From DASWJZ01 sp963792885 (GTDB lineage Bacteria > Pseudomonadota > Alphaproteobacteria > Rhizobiales > Afifellaceae), in assembly GCA_963792885.1 (NCBI GenBank), contig CAWBXX010000006.1, positions 434,001 to 498,000 of the forward strand: DNA of 64,000 nucleotides. The letters are read 5' to 3'. This document shows, in pieces, positions 51,583 to 61,167 of the stretch. The position numbers and the translations under genes were made by a program. The stretch's first letter is position 1. Each line of letters starts with the position of its first letter. The notes under the pieces were generated by a model, which was not told the DNA's origin, made no database searches, and saw nothing but the letters and a program-made list of their open reading frames with translations.

Positions 51583-53442
51583 ATGAACGCGCCAATGCAG
51601 GCCGTCGCCGCGACGAGCGGGGTCCGCTTCAACGACTTCGTGGTGAAATTCGCGAACGTCAACGGGTCTGGATCGGCGTCGGCGAACCGGCTGTTCGCGC
51701 GTTCGATTCTTCGCATGGGCGTGCCGGTCGCCTCGCGCAATATCTTCCCGTCGAATATCCAGGGCCTCCCCACCTGGTATGAGGTGCGCGTTTCGGAGGC
51801 CGGACATATCGGCCGGCGTGGCGGAGTCGACCTGATGGTCGCCATGAATCCGCAGACCTGGAATCAGGATGTCGCCGAGATCGATCCCGGCGGATATCTC
51901 TTCTACGATTCGACGCGACTCATGCCGTCATCGAGCTTTCGCGACGACATAACCGCAATCGGCATGCCGCTGACCGCGATCTCGAATGCTCGCTACAAGG
52001 ATCCGCGCCAGCGCCAGCTTTTCAAGAACATCATTTACCTCGGCGCCCTCACTGAGCTTCTCGGCATCGACGCCGCGGCTGTCGAGGCGCTCATCCGCCA
52101 GCAGTTCAAGGGCAAAGACAAGCTGATCCCGCCGAATATCGAAGCGCTCGGCATGGGTCGCGAGCATGCCCGCGCGGAGCTTGGCCCAATCAACCTCAGG
52201 GTCAGGCGGGCGGACGCCGTCGGCGACCGCATCTTCATTGACGGCAACAATGCGGCCGGCCTCGGCGCGGTGTATGGTGGCGCGACGGTAGCCGCCTGGT
52301 ACCCGATCACGCCATCGACCTCACTGGCCGAGGCGTTCGGCAAGTACTGCCGCAGATTCCGCGTCGATCCTGTCACCGGCAAGAACCGCTATGCGATCGT
52401 GCAGGCTGAGGACGAGCTCGCCGCGATCGGCATGGTGATCGGCGCGACATGGAACGGCGCGCGCGCGTTCACCGCGACCGCAGGCCCAGGCATTTCTCTG
52501 ATGCAGGAATTTCTCGGCCTTGCTTACTTCGCCGAGATTCCGGCTGTGATTTTTGATGTTCAGCGCGGCGGGCCATCCACCGGGATGCCGACGCGCACGC
52601 AGCAGTCCGACATCCTCTCGGCAGCCTACGCTTCGCACGGCGATACCAAGCACGTGCTCCTGTTCCCGGAGGATCCGCGCGAGTGTTTCGAATTCGCAGC
52701 GATGGCTTTCGATCTTGCCGACCGGCTTCAAACGCCGGTTTTCGTGATGCTCGACCTCGACATCGGAATGAATGAGTGGCTTTGCAAGCCGCTTGCCTGG
52801 GACGACAGCAGGCATTTCGACCGCGGCAAGGTGCTGACTGCGGCGGAGCTCGATGCAAGTCACGAATTCGGGCGCTATCTCGACGTCGACGGCGACGGTA
52901 TTGCCCACCGCACGGTTCCGGGCACGCATCCCAACAAGGGCGCATTCTTGACCCGTGGCACCTCGCACAACCGCCACGCCCGATATAGCGAGGAGGGCGC
53001 CGACTACGTCGACAACATGGAACGGCTGCTCAGGAAGTTCGGGAAGGCGAAGGACCTCGTTCCCGCTCCCGTGGAAAAGAGGTCGCCGCACCCGACGCGC
53101 CATGGCGTGATCTACTTTGGGTCGACCACGCCGTCGATGCATGAGGCGCTTGAGGATCTCGCCGCTGAAGGCATTCATCTCGACATGCTTCGCGTCCGGG
53201 CGTTTCCGTTCGCCGACGCGGTGGCGGACTTCGTTTTGGCGCACGATCGCGTATTCGTTGTCGAGCAGAATCGGGATGCGCAGCTTCGCGCTTTGCTCGT
53301 CAACGAGTGCGAGCTTGATCCGGCGCGTCTCATCAAGATCCTGCACTACGACGGGACGCCGATCACGGCGCGCTTCATCCGGAAGGCGATCGCCGAGGAA
53401 TGGCGCCTGCTCGCGGGTCAGCAAAAGGACGCGGCGGAATGA
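51583..53442 (+). CDS. korA: 2-oxoacid (2-oxoglutarate):ferredoxin oxidoreductase, gamma-alpha fusion
   Basis: The 619-residue subunit has an N-terminal gamma-type domain (about 10-190; FVVKFANVNGSGSASANRLF, GHIGRRGGVDLMVAMNP by pieces) and the alpha/pyrimidine domain (about 215-600; GATVAAWYPITPSTSLAEAF, TATAGPGISLMQEFLGLAYF by pieces, RGGPSTGMPTRTQQSD). This fusion is the common KorA layout in bacteria. With KorB it decarboxylates 2-oxoglutarate, or another 2-oxoacid, to the acyl-CoA while reducing ferredoxin. ATG 51583 begins the conserved part; the stop overlaps korB as ATGA. Confidence 0.92.
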   Translation: MNAPMQAVAATSGVRFNDFVVKFANVNGSGSASANRLFARSILRMGVPVASRNIFPSNIQGLPTWYEVRVSEAGHIGRRGGVDLMVAMNPQTWNQDVAEIDPGGYLFYDSTRLMPSSSFRDDITAIGMPLTAISNARYKDPRQRQLFKNIIYLGALTELLGIDAAAVEALIRQQFKGKDKLIPPNIEALGMGREHARAELGPINLRVRRADAVGDRIFIDGNNAAGLGAVYGGATVAAWYPITPSTSLAEAFGKYCRRFRVDPVTGKNRYAIVQAEDELAAIGMVIGATWNGARAFTATAGPGISLMQEFLGLAYFAEIPAVIFDVQRGGPSTGMPTRTQQSDILSAAYASHGDTKHVLLFPEDPRECFEFAAMAFDLADRLQTPVFVMLDLDIGMNEWLCKPLAWDDSRHFDRGKVLTAAELDASHEFGRYLDVDGDGIAHRTVPGTHPNKGAFLTRGTSHNRHARYSEEGADYVDNMERLLRKFGKAKDLVPAPVEKRSPHPTRHGVIYFGSTTPSMHEALEDLAAEGIHLDMLRVRAFPFADAVADFVLAHDRVFVVEQNRDAQLRALLVNECELDPARLIKILHYDGTPITARFIRKAIAEEWRLLAGQQKDAAE

Positions 53443-54494
53443 CCTACGTCCTGAAACCCGAGTTTCACCATCCTGGCCTGCCGAAGAACAGGCTCGGCTT
53501 CACCCACCGCGACTACGAGGGGCGCGTCTCGACGCTCTGCGCCGGGTGCGGGCACGATTCGATATCGTCGGCGATCATCCAAGCATGTTTCGAACTCGAT
53601 CTGCCGCCGCACCTCGTGGCCAAGATGTCAGGGATCGGGTGTTCTTCGAAGACGCCGACCTATTTCCTCGGCCAAAGCCACGGCTTCAACAGCGTCCACG
53701 GCCGCATGCCGACCGTCGCGACCGGCGCCAATCTCGCCAACCGCGACCTCATCTATCTGGGCGTTTCCGGCGACGGAGATTCCGCCTCGATCGGCCTTGG
53801 GCACTTCGCCCATTGCCTGCGCCGCGGTGTGAAGATGGTCTATATCGTCGAGAACAATGGCGTGTACGGCCTGACCAAGGGGCAGTTTTCAGCGACCGCG
53901 GATCCCGGCTCAATATCGAAGGGTGGCGCCGGGAACGCCGACGAGCCGATAGACCTCGTATCGATGGCGATCCTGCTCGGCGCCACTTACGTCGGGCGCA
54001 GCTTCTCCGGTGACAAGCATCAGCTCGTGCCTCTCATCAAAGGCGCGATCGAACACCAGGGAATCGCCCTTCTCGACGTCATCAGTCCGTGCGTCGCCTT
54101 CAACAATCATCTGGGCTCGACCAAGAGCTTCGACTATGTACGCGAGCACAACGAAGCCGTGAATGCCCTCGAAGTCATGATCCCACGCGAGGAGATCACG
54201 GCGGAATACTCCAGCGGATCGACAACCGAAATCATGCAGCACGATGGATCGATCATTCGATTGCGCAAGCTCGAAGAGAGCTACGATCCGACCGACCGCC
54301 TGGCGGCGATGGCCTATCTCCAAGATCGGCGTGCGGCCGGTGAAATCGTGACGGGCCTTCTCCACATCGAGGAACATCCCCGCGATCTCAATGAGCGGAT
54401 GAACACCGTCCACGCCCCTCTTAATTCACTGGGCGACAAGGAGCTCTGTCCCGGCGCCGACGCGATCGAACAGATCAACGCACAACTGCGGTAG
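53439..54494 (+). CDS. korB: 2-oxoacid (2-oxoglutarate):ferredoxin oxidoreductase, beta subunit
   Basis: The 351-residue TPP-binding subunit shows the iron-sulfur cysteines in STLCAGCGHDSISSA, GIGCSSK and DVISPCVAFNN, and the TPP motif GDGDSASIGLGHFAHCLRR with VENNGVYGLTKGQ. It starts at ATG 53439, overlapping korA by 4 bp. The final 70 residues with IMQHDGSIIRLRKLEESYDPT are standard for KorB. The trio of genes makes a complete route from 2-oxoacid to NAD(P). Confidence 0.93.
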   Translation: MTYVLKPEFHHPGLPKNRLGFTHRDYEGRVSTLCAGCGHDSISSAIIQACFELDLPPHLVAKMSGIGCSSKTPTYFLGQSHGFNSVHGRMPTVATGANLANRDLIYLGVSGDGDSASIGLGHFAHCLRRGVKMVYIVENNGVYGLTKGQFSATADPGSISKGGAGNADEPIDLVSMAILLGATYVGRSFSGDKHQLVPLIKGAIEHQGIALLDVISPCVAFNNHLGSTKSFDYVREHNEAVNALEVMIPREEITAEYSSGSTTEIMQHDGSIIRLRKLEESYDPTDRLAAMAYLQDRRAAGEIVTGLLHIEEHPRDLNERMNTVHAPLNSLGDKELCPGADAIEQINAQLR

Positions 54495-54734
54495 ACCTGA
54501 CGTTTCGAAGGGGCGGGGAGGGCGAAGCGGAATTGCCGATCCTCTCCGCCCTTCGAGGTTCAAGGTGCCGCCGGAGAGCGTGTTCGAATTCGCACACTTG
54601 GCAGACACGACGCGGACGGCCGTTCGCTTGCTGCTTTCTGGCGCACGAGGACGCCAGAAAGTCCCCTGACATCCTCGGCGCTGCGGTTCGTCATACAGTC
54701 CGGCGCGTCGATCTCATGTCGAGCGCCTTGGCCG

Positions 54735-55025
54735 CTACAGAGAACCGACAATCTTGCGGTAGGCCGCCTCGTCAAAAGCCTTGAGGGTCGTAGTGCGAAT
54801 ATTGCCGGCGGCGGCGCTCTTGAGCGCGAAGTTGGCTGCGGCTTCGTCGTTGGGCATTTCCAGGATGGCCACCAAATCATAGGCGCCCATGGTCATGTAA
54901 AGCTGCTGCATCTCGCCTCCCAGCTGTTTGGCAAGACCGCGCGCGAGGTCGGCACGGGCGGGCGATTCCTTGATCTCCCTCACACCCTTTTCCGTCCAAT
55001 TGATGAGCGCAATGTATTTCGCCAT
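54735..55025 (-). CDS. GYD domain protein
   Basis: The 96-residue protein begins MAKYIALINWTEKGVREIKE and has the family motif YMTMGAYDLVAILEMPNDE, typical of the small dimeric GYD (alpha+beta barrel) proteins of unknown function. The long upstream frame is not conserved; ATG 55025 is preceded by GGGAGGAAGAC. It stands alone between the Kor operon and the sulfatase. No ligand can be inferred. Confidence 0.88.
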   Translation of the reverse strand: MAKYIALINWTEKGVREIKESPARADLARGLAKQLGGEMQQLYMTMGAYDLVAILEMPNDEAAANFALKSAAAGNIRTTTLKAFDEAAYRKIVGSL

Positions 55026-55217
55026 GTCTTCCTCCCTTGGGGTGGGTCGCATTAGGAGGCGCCCACTTGCGCGAGGTAGTCTACGCATTCGCGCGCGGGT
55101 GAGATACCCGGCCGGCCTTCGACGTCGGGCTTCGAAATTTCCTCTGCACCACATCAGGCAGCGCGACGTTCGACTCCGAGGCGCTGGCCGTTCGCCGAAC
55201 GGAGCTCCGGCTAAACT

Positions 55218-56882
55218 CTAGGCGGTAGACTCCGATGCCTTGCCCCGGTACTTCGCGAGAAGTTCCGGGTCGACCTCGTCCTGGTCGAAGATACCCAAGA
55301 GGATACCCTTACGGCTCGACCCTGCGTTACGCATGGCGATGATCCGGTCGTCGGGGACGGTGGTTCGCTGCGATTGCCGGCGTGCCCAAGCGAAAAGATG
55401 GTCATACATCGCGTCGACGGTCCCGGCGTGGTCCAGGCTGCCTCCGAGATCGTTGAACTCCTCGGGATCAGATTGGAGGTCGAAGAGCATCGGCCGGAAG
55501 CCTCCTTCTGCATGGACGAATTTCCACCTGTCCGTCACGATCATGAAGAGGCGCGCGTCGCACGGCTTGAGCCCGAGCGCGCCTGCGGCGGGCGTCGGCG
55601 AATAGTCATACTCGCTGACGGCGAATTGGCGCCAATCCTCCGGCGACCGACCAACGAGGAATGGCATCAGCGACCGTCCTTCGAGGATATGGCTTGGAAT
55701 GGATGCGCCGATGGCCTCCATGAAGGTGGGAGCCAGATCGATCGATTCCACGAGCGCGTCTGAGATGGTGCCGCGCGCGGCATCGGCTTCTTCGCGCGGG
55801 TCGTAGACGATCAACGGGATTCGGACCGAAGCATCGTGGAACAGCTCCTTCTCACCGAGCCAATGATCGCCAAGGTAGTCGCCGTGATCGGAGGTCAGCA
55901 CGATCATCGTGTCGTCCATGCGACCGCTGTTCTCGAGATAGGCGATCAGCCGGCCGATCTGGTCATCGCACTGCTTGACCAGGCCCATATAGGCGGGGAT
56001 GACGCTTTTGCGCACCTCGTCGCGTTGGAAGGAGCGCCCGACGGCGCCGAGCATGAATTGTTCGTGGACAGGATGCGGATCGACGCGCTCGTCGGGATGG
56101 CGGATGGCGGGCTGAATGTGCCGCTCGTCGTACATGTCGTTGTAAGGCGCGGGCACGATGTAAGGCCAGTGCGGCTTGATGTAGGAGAGATGACAGAGCC
56201 ACGGCTTCTCCGCCTTGGCGCTTTCTAGAAACTCGATCGCTCGCGACGTGAGCCAGGGTGTCTCACTGTCCTCGTCCGCGATATTGGCTGCACGCCGAGC
56301 GTTCTTCATGAGCCAGCCGCTGGCAATGTTGCCTTCGGAATCGACGCCGGCGTTGGCGTTGTCGGCCCACGGATTGTTGCTCGCGTAGCCCTTGCCCCTC
56401 AGATACTCGTTATAGGGCGAACGGCGCGTGTCATAGAAGCCGTCTACGCCCTCGGCCCAGAGCCCGTCGTCGCGCGTGTGCACGTCGAATCCGCATTCCG
56501 ACACGCGCGCTCCGATGATGGAATCGTGCGCGATGCCGAGCCGGTCCATCCCTTCATCGTCGGCCTTCATGTGGGTCTTGCCGACCAGCCAGCACTCGAC
56601 GCCATGCTTACGCAAATGGTCGCCGAGCGTCATCTCGCCCACCTTGAGCGGGAAGTTGTTCCAGGCCGCCCCATGGCTGGAGACATAGCGGCCGGTATAA
56701 AAGCTCATGCGCGAAGCGCCGCAGATCGTCGACTGCGCATAGGCACGCGAGAACCGCACGCCGCGCGCCGCGAGCCTGTCGATATGCGGGGTGTGGAGAT
56801 GCTTGTGACCGGCGCAGCTGAGATAGTCGAACCTCAGCTGGTCGAACATGATGAAGAGTATGTTGCGGATCCCGCGCGCCAT
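55218..56882 (-). CDS. Sulfatase superfamily hydrolase, phosphonate monoester hydrolase-like
   Basis: The 554-residue enzyme has the alkaline phosphatase-like fold of sulfatases. Metal ligands appear in LFIMFDQLRFDY (Asp14, Gln15) and TSDHGDYLGDH. The modified residue is Cys54 in CGASRMSFYTGRY, a CxAxR variant of the formylglycine signature CxPxR. Gln after the first Asp, the PHWPYIVPAPYNDMY segment and the overall length resemble phosphonate monoester hydrolase/aryl sulfatase PMH of rhizobia. There is no signal peptide, so it is probably cytosolic. The gene is monocistronic, and no sulfatase-modifying enzyme is encoded nearby. Confidence 0.9.
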   Translation of the reverse strand: MARGIRNILFIMFDQLRFDYLSCAGHKHLHTPHIDRLAARGVRFSRAYAQSTICGASRMSFYTGRYVSSHGAAWNNFPLKVGEMTLGDHLRKHGVECWLVGKTHMKADDEGMDRLGIAHDSIIGARVSECGFDVHTRDDGLWAEGVDGFYDTRRSPYNEYLRGKGYASNNPWADNANAGVDSEGNIASGWLMKNARRAANIADEDSETPWLTSRAIEFLESAKAEKPWLCHLSYIKPHWPYIVPAPYNDMYDERHIQPAIRHPDERVDPHPVHEQFMLGAVGRSFQRDEVRKSVIPAYMGLVKQCDDQIGRLIAYLENSGRMDDTMIVLTSDHGDYLGDHWLGEKELFHDASVRIPLIVYDPREEADAARGTISDALVESIDLAPTFMEAIGASIPSHILEGRSLMPFLVGRSPEDWRQFAVSEYDYSPTPAAGALGLKPCDARLFMIVTDRWKFVHAEGGFRPMLFDLQSDPEEFNDLGGSLDHAGTVDAMYDHLFAWARRQSQRTTVPDDRIIAMRNAGSSRKGILLGIFDQDEVDPELLAKYRGKASESTA

Positions 56883-57205
56883 CTATCGCCACCCGTCGCC
56901 ATACGGGCCGACGCGCCGAGGCGCGACCGGTCCGGTTTCACTCATGCCGCTCCGTATGCAGCCGGCGCAAGAGGCCCAAATCCCCGGAAACCGATCTGGA
57001 ATAGAGGTGGAGGATGAAGGGGGGCGGCATCGGCCCGCCGTCGTGGGCGGCCGTGCTGCAGCTGAATTCGGCGCCGGATCCAAGGTGATAAACAATAGTT
57101 AACAATGTTTCGAAGATCGAGAGTCGGCCGAAGCGTGCAAAATACAGGTTCTTCATAGGTTCCGTCCATCTATTCCGTCGAATTGACTACTCAGGGGTTC
57201 TGCAA
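56883..57205. promoter_or_regulatory. Divergent promoter region between the sulfatase and the PstS-like protein
   Basis: This 323-bp gap holds no credible gene. An AT-rich island at about 57086-57112 contains the direct repeat AACAAT (57091-57096 and 57101-57106, 10-bp period), a plausible activator site or promoter for the gene at 57206. No classical Pho box is seen. The PstS-like gene is preceded by CAGGGG as a ribosome site. Confidence 0.4.
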
Positions 57206-58000
57206 ATGATCAGAAAAGCGATTGCAGCATTGGTTGTCGGAGGCGTGATCTTCCTCCCCAATCTTGTCGCTGCAGGCGAACTGCGAGTTGTAGGAACAGG
57301 CGACGGACTTCAGCTGCTTCGTAATCTCGCTGCCGAGTATGCGCAGGAGACGGGCAATCAGGACGTGGTCATGCCTGACAGCATCGGCTCCGGTGGTGGA
57401 ATTGCTGCTGTTTCCGCGGGCGAGGAACGGCTCGCCAGAGTCGCGCGTGTGCTGAAGGATTCGGAAAAGGCGGCCGGGCTGGAATACGCACCCTTCGCGC
57501 GAATCCCGTCTGTTTTCTTCGTGAATGAGTCGGCGGGCGTGACCTCGCTCACCGGCGAACAGATCAAGGGCATTTTCGAAGGCAAGATTCGGTCGTGGTC
57601 TGAGGTCGGCGGCAACGACATCAAGATCCGTGTTGTCCGCCGGGAAGACGGCGATAGCACGCTCCAGGTTCTCCGCGCCTCGATGCCGGGATGGTCAGAT
57701 TTGCAGTTCACCGACCGCTCCAAGATGGCGGTGACCACGCAGGACGCTGTTGAAACCGTGCGCTCGGTGGAAGGTGCGATCGGGTTCGCTCCGCATTCGG
57801 AGGCGATGGTCGATAACACTGTCGTGCTCAACGTCGATGGCCGGGCGCCCACCGATCCTGACTATCCAAGCGCGGTCGAGTTGGCGTTCGTCTTCAAGAC
57901 CGGCACGGTGGAGCCGGACATGCAGGCGTTCATGGACTTCGTAAAGTCGGCGAGGGCGAAGCAGATATTGTCGTCGCAAGGCGCCTTGCCGACGTCGTAG
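57206..58000 (+). CDS. PstS-like periplasmic binding protein (PBP-like family)
   Basis: The 264-residue protein has a signal peptide (KAIAALVVGGVIFLPNLVAA) and a type II binding fold with GELRVVGTGDGLQLLRNLAAEY, SIGSGGGIAAVSAGEE (phosphate-loop-like Ser/Gly run) and LTGEQIKGIFEGKIRSWSEVGG, a hallmark of PstS-family phosphate or oxyanion binders. It is 10 bp before a membrane GGDEF-EAL gene and has no permease or ATPase beside it. It probably works as a sensor subunit that presents its ligand to the periplasmic part of that protein. Confidence 0.9.
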   Translation: MIRKAIAALVVGGVIFLPNLVAAGELRVVGTGDGLQLLRNLAAEYAQETGNQDVVMPDSIGSGGGIAAVSAGEERLARVARVLKDSEKAAGLEYAPFARIPSVFFVNESAGVTSLTGEQIKGIFEGKIRSWSEVGGNDIKIRVVRREDGDSTLQVLRASMPGWSDLQFTDRSKMAVTTQDAVETVRSVEGAIGFAPHSEAMVDNTVVLNVDGRAPTDPDYPSAVELAFVFKTGTVEPDMQAFMDFVKSARAKQILSSQGALPTS

Positions 58001-58010
58001 CCGAGGAACG

Positions 58011-60911
58011 ATGGTCAGGGTTCGCTCCCTATCGACCAGATTTGTTCTGACCGCCGTCGGAGCGACGGCGGTCACGTTCCTTCTGTTCCTGTACCTGGTG
58101 ATCCATCAGCTGGATCGGAACCTGGCCAGACAGGGGAATGAGCTGGAGCGCCTGGAAGACGCAGAGCTCAGCCGGCTCCTCGATGCCGACGTGGCACTCG
58201 CCAACGCGCGGCTTGAATTCCAGATGAACGACATTGCCCGCCGCGTTCTCGGGGTCGCGACGCGGGCGGATACGATTGCCGCGATTAAATCGCGGAACAT
58301 GGTGGCGATGGAAAGCGTCCTCGGCCCCGCGGGACGCATAGCCGAGGTCGATGCGCTCGTCGCCACCGACGCCTCAGCGAACGTGATCGGCGCTTCCATG
58401 GGGGACGCCGACTTGGTGGCGCTCGACAGGATCGTTCGCGCAAGCGGCCTGCACGATCGCATCGCGAACACGCTCTCGACGAGCGAGCGCAGCGATCCGA
58501 CAACGATCTCGATCCTGACGACGAAAGAAGAGGTGGCGCCCTTCAAGAAGAGCGACGCGAACGGCAGCGTATCGCAAATCGTCGCGGTTCCCGTCTTTGA
58601 TGACTTCGGGGAAGTGATAGGAGCGCTGATAGCTCAGCGATGGATGAGGGCCACCGAGCCTATCCTGGCGGACTTCGCCCAAATCACCAGTTCTGCCGTC
58701 GCCGTCTACGCGGGCGACAACCTTGTCTCCACGGCCGACGTGGCGTCGGACATTGTCTTCGAACGACAAGGAGAGCGGCTCGTCGCAGACGTCGGTGACC
58801 AGCAACTGATCGCGCGGTGCGGACCGTCGATCAGTTTTCTAACGCTCTGCACTTTCAAGCCCATCAGCGAGCTTTACGCTGCCCAGAACCAGCTGACGCA
58901 GATCGGCGAGACCGAGGGGCGCAGGCTCGTCAACTGGCTGATCGGAATCGGGATCGCATCGGCTCTGGGAATATCGGCCGCGATTGCCGCGACCGCGCTG
59001 CCGATCACGCGGCCTTTGCGCAAGCTGTCAGAGATCGTCTCCCTCGTGGCGAAGGGTGACTACGACGTCACCGTCGAGAACACGGACCGTCTGGACGAAA
59101 TCGGCGACATCTCGAGAGCCGTTCTCCTCCTGCGGGACTCCGTCAGCGAGCGCGATCGGCTCAGGGCGAGCGTCGTCACGAAGAATATCACCTTGGAGCG
59201 CCAGGAGACGGAGCTCCGGCATCAGAATTTGCTGTTCGACGCGGCGCTCAACAACATGTCGCACGGCCTGTGCATGTTCGACGAGCACAAGCGTCTCATC
59301 GTTTCTAACACCGGGTATTGCGAGATGTTCGGAATCGATCCGACGAAGCTTACTTCCGGCCTTCCTTACCAGGAGATTCTGAAGTTGCAGGCGCGTCCTG
59401 TCGGCTGGGCGAGCGAAGAGTCGGACCAGCCCCTCGATCCGCTCGACTGGCCCGCCGAGGAGCGGAGCTCGATCACGACGCGTCTCAACGACGGACGAAC
59501 CATCCTCACGACGCGCCAGCCTCTTGCCGGCGGTGGCTGGGTCGCGATCTACGAAGACATTTCGGAGCGGCAGAAGGCGCGCGAGCGGCTGGTCCATCAG
59601 GCCCGGCACGACAGCCTCACGAAGCTTCCAAATCGCATTCAGCTGAAAGAACAGCTTGCGATCCGGCTCGAGGAAATGACCAGCCGACCGGGCAGCACGC
59701 TCTCCGTGATCTGCATCGATCTCGATGAGTTCAAGCACGTCAACGATACTCTGGGGCACCCGACCGGCGACCTGCTTCTCAAGGAGGTCGCAACGCGGAT
59801 CGTGCGCACATCCGGCAGCGATCACCTCGTCGTTCGGCTTGGCGGAGACGAGTTCGCGGTGGTCACTCCCACAGGCCAGGACGCGGACATCTCGTCGCTA
59901 CCGGAGAGGATCATCAAGGTCGTCAGCGAGCCTTACGCTCTCAACGGACAGGAGGTGATCATAGGGACGAGCATCGGTGTCGCGAAGGCGCCGGAGCACG
60001 GCACCGACCCCGACACGCTGCTGAAGCACGGCGACCTTGCACTCTATCGCGCCAAATGGGAGGGGAAGAACACGGTCCGCTATTTCGAGCCGGAGATGGC
60101 CGAGAGTGCGCGCGAACGGCAGCAGCTCATCACCGACCTGCGGAACGCCGTCGACAACTCCGAGCTCAGGGTGTTCTTCCAGCCGCAGGTTCGGCTCAAC
60201 GACAATTCGATCGTGGGCTTTGAAGCGCTCGTACGCTGGCAGCATCCGACCGCCGGCATGATCTCGCCGCTGAGCTTCGTTCCGCTTGCCGAGGAAACGG
60301 GCCTCATCGTTCCGATTGGCGAATGGGTTCTCCGCGAGTCCTGCCGGCAGGCGGCTGAGTGGCCCCTGCCGGTGCGCGTTGCGGTCAACGTCTCGGCGCG
60401 GCAGCTGCGCGGCCGCGGGTTCGTCGCGACGGTTATCAGCGCGCTCGCGAAATCCGGGCTGCCGGCAGCGCGCCTGGAGCTGGAGATCACCGAGAGCGTG
60501 CTACTGCAGGACGACGAGGACACCCGCGAAACGCTGCTTCACCTGAAGTCGCTCGGGGTCAAGGTGGCGATGGACGACTTCGGAACGGGCTACTCCTCGC
60601 TAAGCTGCCTTCGCAGCTTCCCGTTCGACAAGATCAAGATCGACCAATCGTTCGTGCGTGCGATGCTGGAAAGCGATGAGGCGTCTTCGATCGTGACCGC
60701 CATTATCGAGCTGGCCGAAAACCTCAATATCGCAACGACCGCCGAAGGCATCGAGGATGCCGAGAGCTTGGCGATCCTGAGAAACAAGGACTGCACGGAG
60801 GGGCAGGGCTTCTACCTGGGCCGTCCGCAGCCCGGCGAAGTCGCGAACGAAATTCTCTACGGCGAGATTTCGGCTCGATTCGCCTCCCAGGCGCAGCGCC
60901 TGCGGGCGTGA
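58011..60911 (+). CDS. Membrane-bound HAMP-PAS-GGDEF-EAL protein with periplasmic sensor
   Basis: The 966-residue protein has a first membrane helix (about 11-30, TAVGATAVTFLLFLYLVI), a periplasmic sensor of about 270 residues, a second helix (about 308-330), a HAMP domain (PLRKLSEIVSLVAKGDYDV), a PAS domain (about 405-525), GGDEF (about 530-690, VRLGGDEFAV intact) and EAL (about 700-955, GFEALVRWQHP, NVSARQL, ELEITES, MDDFGTGYSS, AEGIEDAES). The RxxD inhibitory site ahead of GGDEF is degenerate. Both active sites look complete, so it may be bifunctional for c-di-GMP. It shares an operon with the PstS-like protein, suggesting ligand-controlled signalling. Confidence 0.93.
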   Translation: MVRVRSLSTRFVLTAVGATAVTFLLFLYLVIHQLDRNLARQGNELERLEDAELSRLLDADVALANARLEFQMNDIARRVLGVATRADTIAAIKSRNMVAMESVLGPAGRIAEVDALVATDASANVIGASMGDADLVALDRIVRASGLHDRIANTLSTSERSDPTTISILTTKEEVAPFKKSDANGSVSQIVAVPVFDDFGEVIGALIAQRWMRATEPILADFAQITSSAVAVYAGDNLVSTADVASDIVFERQGERLVADVGDQQLIARCGPSISFLTLCTFKPISELYAAQNQLTQIGETEGRRLVNWLIGIGIASALGISAAIAATALPITRPLRKLSEIVSLVAKGDYDVTVENTDRLDEIGDISRAVLLLRDSVSERDRLRASVVTKNITLERQETELRHQNLLFDAALNNMSHGLCMFDEHKRLIVSNTGYCEMFGIDPTKLTSGLPYQEILKLQARPVGWASEESDQPLDPLDWPAEERSSITTRLNDGRTILTTRQPLAGGGWVAIYEDISERQKARERLVHQARHDSLTKLPNRIQLKEQLAIRLEEMTSRPGSTLSVICIDLDEFKHVNDTLGHPTGDLLLKEVATRIVRTSGSDHLVVRLGGDEFAVVTPTGQDADISSLPERIIKVVSEPYALNGQEVIIGTSIGVAKAPEHGTDPDTLLKHGDLALYRAKWEGKNTVRYFEPEMAESARERQQLITDLRNAVDNSELRVFFQPQVRLNDNSIVGFEALVRWQHPTAGMISPLSFVPLAEETGLIVPIGEWVLRESCRQAAEWPLPVRVAVNVSARQLRGRGFVATVISALAKSGLPAARLELEITESVLLQDDEDTRETLLHLKSLGVKVAMDDFGTGYSSLSCLRSFPFDKIKIDQSFVRAMLESDEASSIVTAIIELAENLNIATTAEGIEDAESLAILRNKDCTEGQGFYLGRPQPGEVANEILYGEISARFASQAQRLRA

Positions 60912-61167
60912 CCACCGAGCGGCCAGGACGTGCTCGGAATTTCCTCCTTCTGAAGCGTTCCTCGTAAGAATTATGCAGCCAGCTTAGGAACTGCGCGGCG
61001 GGCCAAAAGATCTGCGCAGCCCCACTCGTGCACATCGCAAAAGATGCGGCGCCAGAATTACCTGGTGCCGAAAGAATCTCCATTAACCATGTCTTAACCC
61101 TGTGGTTGAAGCAAACCGCCGAACGGTGTTAACTGTTTACGTTAATAAATCTGCGGCGGCGGATCTG
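60912..61167 (+). other. Intergenic region upstream of the cytochrome b gene
   Basis: This 256-bp gap is AT-rich near 61110-61150 (GTTAACTGTTTACGTTAA). A frame is open from GTG 61102, but its codons look non-coding up to ATG 61168. AACCA (61085-61089) and TGGTT (61103-61107) form a weak dyad. Probable promoter of the downstream pair; no boxes assigned. Confidence 0.4.

Noticed and set aside
57086..57112. Pho box before the PstS-like gene
   Set aside because: The AACAAT repeat has a 10-bp period and does not match CTGTCAT-type Pho half-sites.
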